64,000 nucleotides of DNA from Carya illinoinensis (lineage: Eukaryota > Streptophyta > Magnoliopsida > Fagales > Juglandaceae): contig NC_056762.1 in assembly GCF_018687715.1 (NCBI RefSeq), positions 29,190,864 through 29,254,863 on the forward strand. The letters are read 5' to 3'. The notes beneath the pieces were generated by a model, which saw only the letters and a list, made by a program, of their open reading frames with translations, was not told the DNA's origin and ran no database searches. The position numbers were made by a program, and so were the translations under genes. The stretch's first letter is position 1. Each line of letters starts with the position of its first letter. This document shows positions 45,558 to 60,436 of the stretch, piece after piece.

Positions 45558-47468
45558 ATGGATAGGTCTCAATCACTCACATCTCCACCATTTTTTGATG
45601 GAAGTAACTATGCGTATTGGAAGGTTCGAATGAGAGCTTTCCTTAAGTCTGTGGATGAACGAGTGTGGACCTCTGTAACAAAGGGATGGAAACAACCGGT
45701 TGTATTCAATGAGGTAGTCGAAACCCCCAAGGGTGTGGAAAATTACTTTAGGGATGAAGTCAACGAGTGTAGTTGGAATAGCAGAGGCCTGAATGCGATA
45801 TTCATGGCCATGTCCCAGGAGGAGTTCAAAAGAATCTCCATGTGTGAAAATTGCAAAGAGGCATGGGACATTCTTGAGGTTACCCATGAAGGTACCAAGG
45901 CTGTAAAAAATTCTAAACTTCAAATGCTGACCACCAACTTTGAAGAACTTAGGATGAAGGATGATGAAACTTTTGATGGCTTCTATAGCAAACTTAATGA
46001 TATTGTCAATTCTCGTTTTAATTTAGGGGATAGAATTCCTGAGGACAGAATTGTGAGAAAAGTCCTTAGATCTCTTCCTGAGAGGTTTCGTCCCAAAGTC
46101 ACTGCTATAGAAGAAAGCAAAGACTTGGACAACATGAGAATTGAAGAGTTGGTGGGTTCCTTACAAACCTATGAACATACTCTTCCTATGGATAAGAAAA
46201 ACAAGTCCATAGCCCTCAAAGCTATTAGAGAAGAGTCTGGTGAATCTTCTGACGAACTTGCCATGAGTGACAAGGAGATAGCATTTTATGCTAAAAAATT
46301 CAAGAAGATGTTTGCCCAGAAAAACCCAAGACAAGAGAAGAGAAGGTTCAAGGGTATCAATGGAGGTTCTAGTTCAGAAAACCGAGAAGGGAGGTATAAG
46401 CGAGAAACTAGAGCTGTCAATGACAATATTCAGTGCCATGAATGTCATGGTTTTGGTCACATTCGACTTGAGTGTGCGAATTACAAAAAGGCCAAAGAGA
46501 AAGCTAATGCTGCTTCCTTGACTGATAGTGAGTCTGAGTCAAGTGACTCACAAGAGAGTTCTCCCAGGAAGAAAAATTTCAACTACATGGCTTTCACTTC
46601 CTCTGTTGCAGGAAAAAGTCATAACAGTGAATCTGTGGTTGAAATTGAGAGTGTTTCTGAAAATGAATCCTGGGATGAAGATGACTTGCCGGAAATCTAT
46701 GAGAAGTTGTATAAGGAATGTGTGAAATTGAGGAAACTCAATAAAGCACATATTGAGGAAATAGATTTATGCAAAAGAGAAAATGAAGGACTTCAGGGCA
46801 AACTAAGAGAAGCCATTGGTCTAACAGATGAGTTGCAAAAGAGGAATGTGACTTTGGAAGATAAAGTGACAACTCATGAAAATGAGCTAACTTTGTTAAA
46901 TACTAAGTTGCAGAAATTCTCCATTGGGACAAACCAGCTTGACAAACTCCTAAGTTTAGGAAAGTCTTCTAGTGATAAAAGTGGTTTAGGCTATTTTGAA
47001 GAGAATCCTGATGCTCCTTCAAGCTCAAAAGCCTTCGGTAAAAATGTGAGAACCACAGTGTTTGTTCCTGAAATGACTGAGAAAAAGAAGACTCATCCAT
47101 CTGAAAAAGGCAAGAAGCCTGTGCAAGTGCAAAAGTCTGTTCCTCCTCCCAAAAGACAAGGAGCTCGCAACATGAGCCCCATATGTCATCATTGTGGGAA
47201 GCTAGGCCATATTAGACCAAACTGTTTTAAATTAATGAGTCACTTTGTGCATGCTCCTACATTTGTTAATAGTAGAACTGCTTATCCTTCTGGAAGGGGT
47301 AAAAATTACATGAATGACTCTAAGAATGTCTCAACCTTCTTGAGACAAAGAGCTCACAAAGCAAGCCCCGTGTGTCATCATTGTGGTAAGATTGGTCACA
47401 TCCGACCAAACTGTTTTGAGCTTAAGAGGCACACCAAGAGAATTGAAAAGCCCTTCTCAAGAAAATAG
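45558..47468 (+). CDS. Gag protein with three zinc knuckles (SIRE/TR-GAG type)
   Basis: A 636-codon intact frame starts MDRSQSLTSPPFFDGSNY. A DUF4219/UBN2-type gag region covers about residues 10-220. A first CX2CX4HX4C knuckle begins at Cys293. Acidic and coiled-coil stretches follow (about 330-470). Two more knuckles begin at Cys543 and Cys606, within a duplicated segment of about 63 residues (CHHCGKLGHIRPNC / CHHCGKIGHIRPNC). The protein would form particles and bind RNA. It starts 70 bp after the 5' LTR and no protease or pol frame follows, so any processing must come from another element. Confidence 0.92.
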   Translation: MDRSQSLTSPPFFDGSNYAYWKVRMRAFLKSVDERVWTSVTKGWKQPVVFNEVVETPKGVENYFRDEVNECSWNSRGLNAIFMAMSQEEFKRISMCENCKEAWDILEVTHEGTKAVKNSKLQMLTTNFEELRMKDDETFDGFYSKLNDIVNSRFNLGDRIPEDRIVRKVLRSLPERFRPKVTAIEESKDLDNMRIEELVGSLQTYEHTLPMDKKNKSIALKAIREESGESSDELAMSDKEIAFYAKKFKKMFAQKNPRQEKRRFKGINGGSSSENREGRYKRETRAVNDNIQCHECHGFGHIRLECANYKKAKEKANAASLTDSESESSDSQESSPRKKNFNYMAFTSSVAGKSHNSESVVEIESVSENESWDEDDLPEIYEKLYKECVKLRKLNKAHIEEIDLCKRENEGLQGKLREAIGLTDELQKRNVTLEDKVTTHENELTLLNTKLQKFSIGTNQLDKLLSLGKSSSDKSGLGYFEENPDAPSSSKAFGKNVRTTVFVPEMTEKKKTHPSEKGKKPVQVQKSVPPPKRQGARNMSPICHHCGKLGHIRPNCFKLMSHFVHAPTFVNSRTAYPSGRGKNYMNDSKNVSTFLRQRAHKASPVCHHCGKIGHIRPNCFELKRHTKRIEKPFSRK

Positions 47469-49246
47469 ATACCAAGGTGGATCATCCAAAAGGGAAAGAC
47501 GCGAGCCACACATGGTTTTGGTGCTGTAGACTGACAGGTATGCATTACATACATTACATGCATTTTTGTTTTATTTTGTTGTTTTTTTTTTTTTTTGTCT
47601 AGTTTTTTTGTCGTTGTTTGCTGCTCGTACATGCACTTCATGATTGCGCTGTATAATAGTGGGGTTGTTAATTCTAAAATCTTGGTACATGTGTCTTTTG
47701 AGATTTGTATCATATATCTATATTTTACAAAGGTTTGGAACATAAGTATCTCGTGTAATCTGTGACTGGCATCACACGCTTCACTCCAAACTCGGTCAAT
47801 TGACATTTCACCACTTGTGAGTTTATTGGGGAGGCAATCAAAAGTGGTAGGAAGCTCTATCTTCATACAGAATTGACCACGGGCTAGATGACCTCATCAT
47901 GGTTCGCTTGTGCAAAAATATGGTATCTCAAACAGAAAAGAAAAAGTGAAGTTATTATATATAAAAAAAAAAAAAAAAGGAGGGTGAAAAACAGAATAAG
48001 TTTTCTGTTTTCTTGAACATACTGAGACAAGTATTTAAACAGAAAGATTCAGGTCCTAGCAGCATTAGGTTTGACTTTCTGTGTCTTGAATGAGCTTCCC
48101 AAGCACTTATGGTTTCATGTTCAGCCCAACCCCACTCACGCATTACGGTTGAAATTTCTTGATTGAGCAAGGACCGCTTTAAACACGCACGTCTATATTA
48201 CTTGTGATACTTGGTTTTAAACTGCGTATTTTATGGGAATATGATGCTTCTCTACATTTGATATGTACTCTTGGTGTGAAAATTGACATTCCCAGTATTT
48301 GTCCAAGTCATGTGAGTGTTGTATGCTTCAAAACTGGGCAAAATGTGTTTTTCTGGAGGTCTCGCTCGACCCTCGCTCGGCCCCGCTCGAGCGAAACCCG
48401 CTCGACAGCCGCTCGAGGGTTTTAAGTTCGCTCGAGCGAAAGACTGTTATAAAACTCGAGCGCCGCTCGAGCCGCTCGAGCAGACTGCTCTGTTTCATGC
48501 GTTTTCTCCCCTCCGTGCGATTTTCCTCCTTCTTTTCTCAAATTTCCTCGGTTAATCGAGTTCTTTCCTTCCGAAATCATCTCCAAACCAAGGTAAATCC
48601 CTTTCTCTTGTGTATTTTCATGTTTTGGTGATTTTATTTGGGTATTTCCGTGTAGCTTGAAAATGGTGTTCGGATTGGGGTTTTTGAAAGTTTTTTTGTT
48701 GAAATTGTTCCGTTTCTTTTAGTTTATTGAGGCTTTTGTGTAGCCATTGTTGGGATTGGGTGTATTTAGGCAGTTTTTGGAAATTCCATGGGCTTATGCC
48801 CGAGTTTCACACTTGGATGCACTCCAAGTGTTTGATAAAATGCCTAAATGAATTGTATTTTCTCTTTTTCATCATGCATTGGCATAGCATTATTCCCATA
48901 CCTATTTCATGTCTATCCTAGGTTTGAGACATCGTTTAACTAGGATTGCATTATGTTTTGAAGGTGTTTTGGTTTAGAATTGGCATTGGTTTGCACATGG
49001 GTCATGCATGAGGTTTGGCTTTCGCTTGCCAATGGGTTGGAATTGGCTTGTAAATGGCTTGGCATTGTCATTGCATAAGAGTCATGCACATGAATTGGCT
49101 TGCAAATGGTTGGCATGTATTATTGTTTTGAAAAATGAAGAGTGACATCGGGCATGCACCAAGTCCTACATTGTTGGTTGGCATTGTTGTGTCAGCATGC
49201 ATGCATTCATCACATCTTTGCATTGCCTTAGCCTTGTCTAACGTCG
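47469..49246. other. Non-coding interior of the 44-kb LTR element
   Basis: No pol domain is recognisable on either strand. 48355-48485 carries CTCGAGCG motifs like those of the LTR repeat. The rest is T-rich leader-like DNA with two homopolymer runs (47583-47596 and 47965-47980). 48960-49200 is a degenerate TTGGCATTG/TTGGCTTG repeat. Confidence 0.7.
48355..48490. repeat. CTCGAG-rich motif block in the element interior
   Basis: Several CTCGACC, GCTCGAGCG and CGCTCGAG motifs lie within about 130 bp, matching the vocabulary of the LTR tandem repeats but not in tandem order. It could be a recombined LTR piece or a functional motif cluster. Confidence 0.7.
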
Positions 49247-49270
49247 TTGACTCTGTCTACAGCTGAAACC

Positions 49271-50362
49271 ATGTCTCGACGTGTTCGTCCTCGCCAAAAC
49301 CCCCCTGCACCCGCTCAAGCCCAATTCCATAGTGCCCGAGCCCAAGAGTTATACTCTCAGAACTTCTCGCATCGTACTCCCATAGTCGAGCGTGAAGTGA
49401 CATTAGGTGAGCTTACCGAGACTATAATTCTCCGTATTTTTGAGTCTCCTCAGTGGCAGGCATTGACCACTGGTCATCCCGCTCCTTCTGTGGAGTTGGT
49501 TAGGGAGTTTTACTCCAATATTCATGACGTGTCTGTTGACGACTCGTTTGAAGTCAGTCTCAGGAACGTTGTTTTTCGAGTAACTCCGGGCATGATAGCG
49601 ACTCTGCTAAATGCCCCTCGTGAGCTCTATCCTGAGTTTCCCTACTCACGGACATCTCCTCCAAGTCCACAAGTCATTGCTACTTGTCTTTGTGGCCGAC
49701 CTAGTAGTTGGGAAGGGACAACCCCTATTTCAACTGCTCGTTTTACCCCCGATCACCTCATTCTTAGTAGGATTGTTCTTACGAACTTAGATCCTACTGG
49801 TCATAATAGTGATGTGGGTCTTGACCGTGCCCGTCTGCTGTATGCCTTGATCAATGGTGTCTCCATTGATCTAGGAAGTCTTTTGTGTCGGGTTATTGTT
49901 GAGGCGTATCGGTCCTCCAAAACACGGACTGGTTTGCCCTTACCGTGTTTAATCACCCGAATAGCTCTCTCCCAATCTGTTGCTTTCCATCCTCAGGAGC
50001 CTAGAATTGCACTTAAGGCTCCTATTGGTCGTAGGACGGTTCAGCTGAGTCGTGCTCACACAACTCCACAGCCTATCCGTGTTGAGCACCCTCCCGCTCC
50101 CTCCTCTCAGCCTTCGAGCTCTCGACCATCTAGTTCTCAACCGTCTACCTCGGCCCCATCCAGCTCTCAGCCATCTTCCTCAGCCCCCGGTTCGTCGGAG
50201 CCCAGTCTTCAGCAGGTACTTGAGTATCTAGCTCGCCTTGACGCCCAGTTCGACAGCCTTGAGGTGAAAGTTGACAACCTGCAACAACTTGTAACTCAAC
50301 GCTTCAATGACATCGAGAGGCAGCTCAATGAGGATGATGAGGATGCCGATGGTGATGATTGA
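49271..50362 (+). CDS. Accessory ORF, putative plant transposon protein domain
   Basis: An intact frame of 363 codons runs from the ATG at 49271 (MSRRVRPRQNP). About residues 40-130 share the pattern IVEREVTLGEL...LVREFYSNI...LRNVVFRVTPGMIATLL with the minus-strand ORF at 12492-13643 in the CACTA element, and I place both in the putative plant transposon protein family (Pfam Transposase_32, recalled). A Ser/Pro-rich linker (about 285-325) and an acidic coiled-coil C-terminus (EDDEDADGDD) follow. It sits between gag and the 3' LTR in the same strand. Its function is not known. An earlier in-frame start at 49247 is a non-ATG codon. Confidence 0.75.
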   Translation: MSRRVRPRQNPPAPAQAQFHSARAQELYSQNFSHRTPIVEREVTLGELTETIILRIFESPQWQALTTGHPAPSVELVREFYSNIHDVSVDDSFEVSLRNVVFRVTPGMIATLLNAPRELYPEFPYSRTSPPSPQVIATCLCGRPSSWEGTTPISTARFTPDHLILSRIVLTNLDPTGHNSDVGLDRARLLYALINGVSIDLGSLLCRVIVEAYRSSKTRTGLPLPCLITRIALSQSVAFHPQEPRIALKAPIGRRTVQLSRAHTTPQPIRVEHPPAPSSQPSSSRPSSSQPSTSAPSSSQPSSSAPGSSEPSLQQVLEYLARLDAQFDSLEVKVDNLQQLVTQRFNDIERQLNEDDEDADGDD

Positions 50363-50790
50363 GACCCTTGGCTTCTTGTGACAAAAAGGGGGAGATTGAT
50401 TGTTGAGGGGGAGATATTGTTGAGGGGGAGTAGTACAGTATTAACTCAGGGGGAGTGTTACTTGTACTAACACATTTTTTTGTTTTGGGGGAACAGCAGC
50501 TTTTGGTTATTTCTGTTGATTTATATTTCTTGTTAGCTGCTGATTGTCTGACAAATGTTTCTTGAACTCCTGATTTGTTGCTTAATGAAGTATTTCTTTT
50601 CTAATTATGATTTGATTTGAGAAGTATGATTTGAGAATTACAAATACGTTTTTGTGCATATGTGAATGGGTATGTTTAACCGTTTGCTAAGCGTGTGCAG
50701 AAATTTTTCAACATGTTCAAGAATATGGATATAATTGGGTGTGCTAGGATTAGGTCATATGTATAGGTTAGAGGTTTTGTCACAGAAATG

Positions 50791-50804
50791 CCAAAGGGGG
50801 AGAT
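50791..50804 (+). promoter_or_regulatory. Polypurine tract of the 44-kb LTR element
   Basis: CCAAAGGGGGAGAT lies immediately before the 3' LTR. Additional GGGGGAG runs occur at 50388, 50407, 50422 and 50450, as in SIRE-type elements. Confidence 0.75.
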
Positions 50805-51872
50805 TGTTGAGGGAAAAATGAGCGTGTTGGCATATTCTTGTGAAAACCTGTGTAAAATGGTGTTGTAACAAGTGTTGTTGCGGAAGGCTTGAAGTGGGCT
50901 TGAAGTGTGCTCATTATTGGTCAAAAGAAGCGACTTCGCTCGACCCTCGCTCGACAGAGCGCTCGAGCGAACTCAGGCAAATTCAACCGCTCGACCATCG
51001 CTCGACATACGGCTCGAGCGAACTCAGGCAGATTCAACCGCTCGACCTTCGCTCGACACTGAGCTCGAGCGAACCCAGGCAGAGTGTGTCGCTTGACCCT
51101 CGCTCAACATTGAACTCGAGCGAACTCAGGCAGAGTCAACCGCTCGATACTCGCTCGACATGGCGCTCGAGCGAACTCAGGCAGATTTCGGCGCTCGACC
51201 TTCGCTCGAGCCAATGTTCCAGATCACTTACAATGTAGGGTTTTGAACGCCTCATTTGATGGGAACTATAAATAGAACATGTTAGCTTCTGTTCTATGTG
51301 TAGAGAATCAGAGCAAAAACCCTAAGGGCCTCCAAGAACTTCTTAGAGCAACCTCTCCCCCATTTGGTTGATTCTTTCTTGGATAAATATTTCTCCATCA
51401 CAACACATACAAAATCAACTCTTACTTGAGTCCATTGAAGTGGACATTTTTGTTGGCCGGAAGAGTCCGGAGCTGCCGTTGATGCAGAGATCGAGAGGTT
51501 CTCGTGGGAAGCTATAGGAAGGTCGGAGTTCCGACACTACATGCGTGTAGAGATCGAGTGGGTCACTCGTGGTGTTGCAAGCCAAGTTTAGCTACTACAA
51601 AGGTTTTGTGAGTGTCTCTAAATTGGTTGTAACAAACTAAAGTTTCTATAATGGATTTGAGGTGGTGTCTTACACCCGAAGTGGTTTTAGATTTTGAAGA
51701 TGTTCTTCAAATGAGTTTCCACTCCGTGAACAAAATCATGTGTTGATTATTTGTGTTATTTGATTTATTTATTAACTGCTTGTTTGATTAATTTTCAAAA
51801 GGCCATAAAAATTAGATTACACCTATTCACCCCCCTCTAGGTGTAGTGTTGTGTTGAACCACTGCTTTTTCA
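50805..51872 (+). repeat. 3' LTR of the 44-kb LTR element
   Basis: A 1,068-bp LTR, about 98.6% identical to the 5' LTR by eye, with the CTCGAG tandem repeat at 50936-51212 one unit shorter. Followed by the TSD ATATA. Confidence 0.93.
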
Positions 51873-53510
51873 ATATATATATAAAACCTAAGATTAACAC
51901 CTATATGTATGTATGTATGTATCAAAAACTCTATATGCAGTTATTTTTATGTACTTCATGCTCACTCCACTAATATGATTGGCTGCATCATTTCTTTAAA
52001 TATAAAATAATTATTTTGGCTAATCACATTAGTGGAGTCGCAAGGAGTACACAAAAATAAATATACATGATCGATGATCATTCATGTATATTGATCGATA
52101 GTGTTAATTATTAATCTTTTGACATTTGAAAACATGCATGCATTATTCTTGATTAATGTGATGAGATGAGTTAAGATTAAAGCTAAAAGTTGAATAAAAT
52201 ATTATTAGAATATATTTTTTTAATATTATTTTGTACGTATTGAGATTTGAAAAAATTGAATTATTTATTTTATTTTGTGTTAAAATTTGAAAAAATTATA
52301 ATTATGAGATGAAATAAAATGAAAAATTTTGTGAAAGTGAATGAGTTTATAAGTTTGCTTGTTATCGCGATCTCTTTAATTTGCTGGCTTTGGTTGCAGT
52401 TTATAATTAATTAATGCGGCTTAGGCCTGATCAAGAAAGTTCATCATGCTGCATGATATAAAAATTGTTCTTCGCATCATAGCTATATATAATTGATTAT
52501 TGTACTGTGAACAATCTTAAGGCCGGCTAGACAAAGCTGTGATCGATCTGCAAGTCGTCGTCATGTTATATCAATTATCAATATATATATATATATAAAC
52601 ACACACGTTTAGATAAAAAAAGACGAGAATATATGTGCATGAGTGAAGGCTTGCTGACTCGTAAAGAAATTTATGACCTTAAGAAGATAATTATAGACGT
52701 GAACGCCATGAAAAGACAAAAAGAAAAAGAATAAAAGGTTGAAAGAAGAGACCGTTTCTTTAACAAAACTTAAACTATTTCATTTCAATTTATTATTATA
52801 ATTTTTTTAAATTTTTATATAAAATATAATAAATAATTTAACTTTTTTAAATTTTAAAATAAAATTAATATTAAAAAGTTATATAATAATAATATTTTAT
52901 TCATTAATATTCAAAATATCTCAAATCATCTCATATGAACTGTAAAACCAAACGATTTCTACGAGTTGAGCTAACAAGTTGGATACTTCCATGCATGCTC
53001 GAACGTGGGTATATATACGTGGGTTCTCCCTAGGATTGAAAACTTCCATTGATAACGTATGTGCCTCTTGTAAAATAAATATTCATTAGTTGTGGTACAT
53101 ATAGAATAAAATTAAGGAAAAGTATAGTTGCAAGTATACTTATACACTAATATGTGTACTAATTTATTTTGATTGGTCAAAAAGTAAATTTTATTAAAAA
53201 TAGTACTAATTTAAATTTTAAATTTGAAAGAATCAGTATTAGTACGCAGATTAGTAAGCGATTTTATTTATATATAGCAAAACTCTAAAATTAATTATTA
53301 TTTTATACATCTGGCTTAACAGTACTATGGTCCCCTTAATTCGATATATATACATTGCCTAGACATTCCCACCACTAGCTACGCTCACATTTTTTTTATT
53401 TTTTATTTTTTTTAATTTCCTGATAATGGAAGTATTTTTTAAAGTAATTGTAATTTTTTTTTAAATATATATTTAAAAGTGTTAAAAAATACATATATAA
53501 AACAAAAAAA
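51873..53510. other. AT-rich intergenic DNA with MITE-like repeats
   Basis: Two members of the TCTCATCTCAT / GAGATGAAAT repeat family lie at about 52135-52345 and 52745-52960. A GTAT microsatellite is near 51906-51922. No reading frame of interest on either strand. The last bases run into the duplicated CYP88 upstream segment at 53511. Confidence 0.65.
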
Positions 53511-54003
53511 CACTATGTATAACTAACGGTAAATGGGAGCAGTGGACGTAGCACCGTCCTTGTCCAGATCATGCTACCACAATTGTAGTTAATTATTACT
53601 GGCAGCCTGCACAAATATATATTATGAATAAATTAATGATAAAATTATATACATATTAAACTAGAAACCATACCAATATTATATATCTACTGAAATTTAT
53701 AAAAAAGAAATACAAATTTAAAATCTAATATATCATATAAAATTATAATATCAATTCGTCATGAGTTTATTATATATATATATTTATAAATTCCAGCAGA
53801 GATGCAGCCCTCACATATTAAATCTTTATACAACAAAGTAGCCATATATATAATATATAATATTCAACTAGATAGACTCTGTAATTAAGCTGATATTTCA
53901 ACATATTGCTTTGGAAGGAACGTTAAGGTCATGAGTGCTATAAAAGCTCACCTAAGTAGCCATATTATTATATCCATGTGTAGGTTAAGAAAAATCCATA
54001 ATA
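53511..54003 (+). promoter_or_regulatory. 5' flank and promoter of CYP88 copy 2
   Basis: Near-identical to 1-517. TATAAAAG is at 53939-53946, 58 bp before the ATG. The TA microsatellite is shorter than in copy 1. Confidence 0.75.
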
Positions 54004-57067
<3,064 letters not shown>

Positions 57068-57528
57068 TCGTTTCCATTTCATGCATGCATGCTCAAATAA
57101 TGTTGTGAATTCCTTTTTCTTTGTAATATATATATGTGTATATATATATGTATATAGTACTCAAGTGATGAGATTATAAGTCATATCCCTATATTATTTC
57201 TCAAGTCCATTTTACCCTTTGTAAGACATGATGATGTGTTGTGAAAATTAAGAAACTATATTATTAATTATTTGACGTTGTTCAATAATTCTCATTTTAC
57301 ATAAAAAGTAGAAATTTAATTAGATATATTTGATTTAAAGTACTATATATATATAAATTTTTTTTAAGTATGATTTAACAATAAAATTTTCTTACCCTTT
57401 TTTAATGGGAAGTGAAAGGTCTAGTGGAAATCAAGCAAGAGTAACTGATAAGAACATAACAAATCAGATCAATCTTTAGAATCAGTTAGTCCAAGATGTT
57501 TCCGGCAGTAAGTTCAAAAGTTCAAACT
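57068..57528. other. Between the convergent CYP88 copy 2 and H-protein genes
   Basis: Duplicate-derived 3' flank of CYP88 continues to about 57390. The rest would contain the 3' UTR of the minus-strand H-protein gene. AT-rich, no other gene. Confidence 0.65.
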
Positions 57529-60280
57529 CTAATGTGAAGCATCCTCCTCCTCACAGAATTTTGTGTATTCCTTTGGACCCATCATGGCTTCTAATTCTGA
57601 GGTATTGCTTGGCTTCACCTTGATCATCCATCCATCTTCGTATGGCTTTGAATTGATCTTCATTACAAAATATATCACCCATAAATAAATACATACAAAA
57701 ACTCAGCTCCATCTTTTTAATACACGTGATTGCAATGTTGTCTGAATTCTCCGCAATTAAATAAAATATATATATATATAGGAATTGATCAAACCAAATT
57801 AAAGGAAAAGTAAATGGAAATTGAGATAGTAAAGAATTACCAAGCCAGGTGATTCAGTAAGCTTTGTGTTGACCTCAACAATCTCACCCGAGATAGGGGA
57901 ATTGACATCACTGGTTGCTTTGACACTTTCCACAGCTCCAAAACTGCCACCTTGAGATATTGAACCCCCAGCTTCTGGCAGTTCCACAAACACTACTTCT
58001 CCAAGATGGTCCTGCAACATATCAAATGATCATCTTCAGTTCCATATTTCAATTTTTCATTTTAATTGAGCCCTTAAATTAGAAAGAAAAATCAAACCGG
58101 TATAGAAATCAAATCATGTCATGTCAACAGTTTAGAGTATAATCTTTCATACTTACTTACAATTAAAAGTCTCCCGGCCAACGCTGATTACACAAGCTAT
58201 CTATCGTGCAAGCAATACATATTCAATCACTAGAATTCAAAACTTGATGCCATCAGAAAATACAATTATATTCCAACAAGACAATAGTCTAGCAGGTGTC
58301 CTTTTTTGTCAGCATGTCCTTTTCTTAGATTTAATCATGTTATCTATAATTTCGGTCAACCAAATGATAATGATACTGAACCTAATAAATTAAAGATATG
58401 TTATCCGGACCATGTCTCCTTTACTTAGCTTGTGGCCAGGCATGATCAAGCTTTTGCAGATTTGTTTACCACATTCATCGGCCGGGAAAAAAGATAGAGC
58501 CAAGGAAGGAATTAGGTATGAGGTTGAAATCTCAGAAGGCCGGGAAAGGTTTTTGATGGAGTCTTCTTATAGTTATACATGTATGTGTGAGGTATAATAT
58601 TAAATTCTATGAATAATGGAGAAAATATTAGGAAAGGAAGAGCACAAGAGATCATTAACATAACTCGATAATCCTGAATAACATATATGCATTCCACAAA
58701 AGTTCAAAAGGATTGCATCTTCTTCATTTACTTGAGTCATGGCACAAAAGTTAATTTTGGTTTCTACCTATACACATAGATAAAACTTAAATATATTGAA
58801 AGAGAAAGAACACAAAAGATTAAAGTGTTTAAACCCTAATATCCTACATAGAGCACAAAAGCTCAAGGATAATATATGTTGGATACAATTTTACTTCAAC
58901 CAACCTCTACAAAACTCAGGGGCTCAAGTTTTCTTCTTCTTGTTTAGGTTTTTTTTCTTTTTTTTCCCTCTTCATTTTAGTCTGCCTTTATTTCATTTTT
59001 GTGTGTGTATATGTGTAAATTGAAGCACATGAAACCTATGGAAATCTCTATTTCCGTAAAGCCCCTTTGTTGTTTAAGATACTTTGCTCACATCTTCTTT
59101 GTAAAAGGCTAAAATCTTAGACGCCTAAACGATATTCTTTCGAACTCTTACATATGATATGTAAGTGGGCTAGTGGGCTAAGAGTGGACTTTTTGGAGCT
59201 TATCAGAGTCCTCCTTAAAGCCCAATTGTGGCAGGCTCACCACACCAAGAATTTTCCGAATTGTTTTGGTTCAGCTTTAGGTGTATTATCAAAACGAGCC
59301 AACCACATAGAGAATTAACCAAACCAAACGAATCCGTAGGTGATCAATTTGAATTAGTTTGGTTTGAGCCATTACAGAGTAGCTCATTTTTATCTTTTCT
59401 TTTCTTTTCTTTTTTAAGCACAATTTTTATTTTTCTTTTATGAGTATGATTAGCCTATTTCTTTCATTTACCAATAATCATGACAACTAGAATCATTTTT
59501 GGCTAAAAAAATCAGTATTGGGACCTCAACTCATTGTCGAGCATTTGAGCAAAAAGTGTATAACTTAAAACATTTTCTTACCGACCATACAAATATAGAG
59601 CAAATGTTAATCTTCTAAATATATAGAACTTTTACATATGATACCTAACTTTTCCCATTTAATTTGGCTGTTTATGAAAATCCCAAAACATTCAAATCCT
59701 GTAACCAAATCAACCTCTTAACCCAACTTCCTCAGGTTTAAGCGTTTGTTCTTATATTCTAGCAAATTAAGTAAAAGAGCCCAATATTTATATATATTCC
59801 CAAAAAGAAAAAGGAAAATTCTAGTCAAATTCCTAAATTAGGGACAACAAATGGTATCAGAGCCAGGTTTTAATTCTCAGGCCTGTTACTTAAGGGTTGA
59901 GCATCGAAATCTGGCCCTGATACCACTTATATTACCATTTAGGTTTACTCTCCAAAAGACTAGCTGAAGTTATCGTCAACGCTCTTTCTTAATCTTTATA
60001 AAGGCCAAAAAGTTTCCCCTCGGAAGCAATGTGGGACATAAATTTTAATAATATCATACAACATATTGGGGGGAAAAAGGAAAACCTGAGCATGGTCGGT
60101 GATGCCGATTGTAGCCACAGCGCCTTCATGCTTCACCCACTCATGCGAGGATGCATACTTCAACCCATCCAACACTGCAGAAATTCCCGCATAAGTAAAT
60201 CAATTCACTCCAACCTCATCACAGAATGTTGAAAATCAGCTTTACAAAAGGAAAGTCATCTTCTTTATTAACACTCTCAA

Positions 60281-60326
<46 letters not shown>

Positions 60327-60436
60327 CCGGTAGAGAAGCATCGGGAGAGACAGAATGCAGGGAAGGGATGGGATTTGGAGGCATGAGAGATTCTGAATGC
60401 ATTGGCTGTGGAAGAAGCCCACGTTCTGAGAGCCAT
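57529..60436 (-). CDS. GCSH: Glycine cleavage system H protein, mitochondrial
   Basis: Four minus-strand exons: 60328-60436, 60086-60174, 57841-58011 and 57529-57657, GT-AG throughout, total 498 bp (165 residues, the usual plant length). H protein carries the aminomethyl group on lipoyl-lysine between the P, T and L proteins of mitochondrial glycine decarboxylase, central to photorespiration and one-carbon supply. The first 34 or so residues are a Ser/Arg-rich transit peptide ending near RCFS. The mature part starts near TVLDGLKYA. The lipoyl site is Lys97 in [11 protein letters not shown]. The C-terminus [13 protein letters not shown] is typical. Intron 2 is long (58012-60085) and has repeat relics. 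A GA run lies just inside intron 1. Convergent with CYP88 copy 2. Confidence 0.97.
58012..60085 (-). other. Intron 2 of the H-protein gene
   Basis: A 2.07-kb intron of AT-rich DNA. Near 59850-59925 are AATGGTATCAGAGCCAG and, inverted, CTGATACCACTT, which look like the primer-binding area of a small LTR/TRIM element, but no LTR pair was found. Short frames at 58412-59443 are not supported as genes. Confidence 0.7.
60284..60321 (+). repeat. GA microsatellite in intron 1 of the H-protein gene
   Basis: About 19 GA repeats (CT on the coding strand) begin five bases or so after the intron 1 splice donor. Confidence 0.95.

Larger units (their letters stand above)
44369..51872 (+). mobile_element. 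Non-autonomous LTR retrotransposon with gag and accessory ORF but no pol
   Basis: LTRs are 44369-45488 (1,120 bp) and 50805-51872 (1,068 bp), starting TGTTGAGGGAAA and ending CTGCTTTTTCA. The TSD ATATA flanks it, in a low-complexity TA context. The primer-binding site TGGTATCAGAGC is at 45491. A polypurine tract (CCAAAGGGGGAGAT) ends at 50804. Only a gag (45558-47468) and an accessory ORF (49271-50362) are encoded. Integrase and reverse transcriptase are absent. This is the TR-GAG/LARD type of layout, with SIRE-like LTR ends. About 15 substitutions between LTRs (about 1.4%) show a recent insertion, so it was moved by another element's enzymes. Confidence 0.92.

Noticed and set aside
47396..48170. 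Minus-strand frames downstream of gag
   Set aside because: No domain, and they lie in the non-coding interior of the LTR element.
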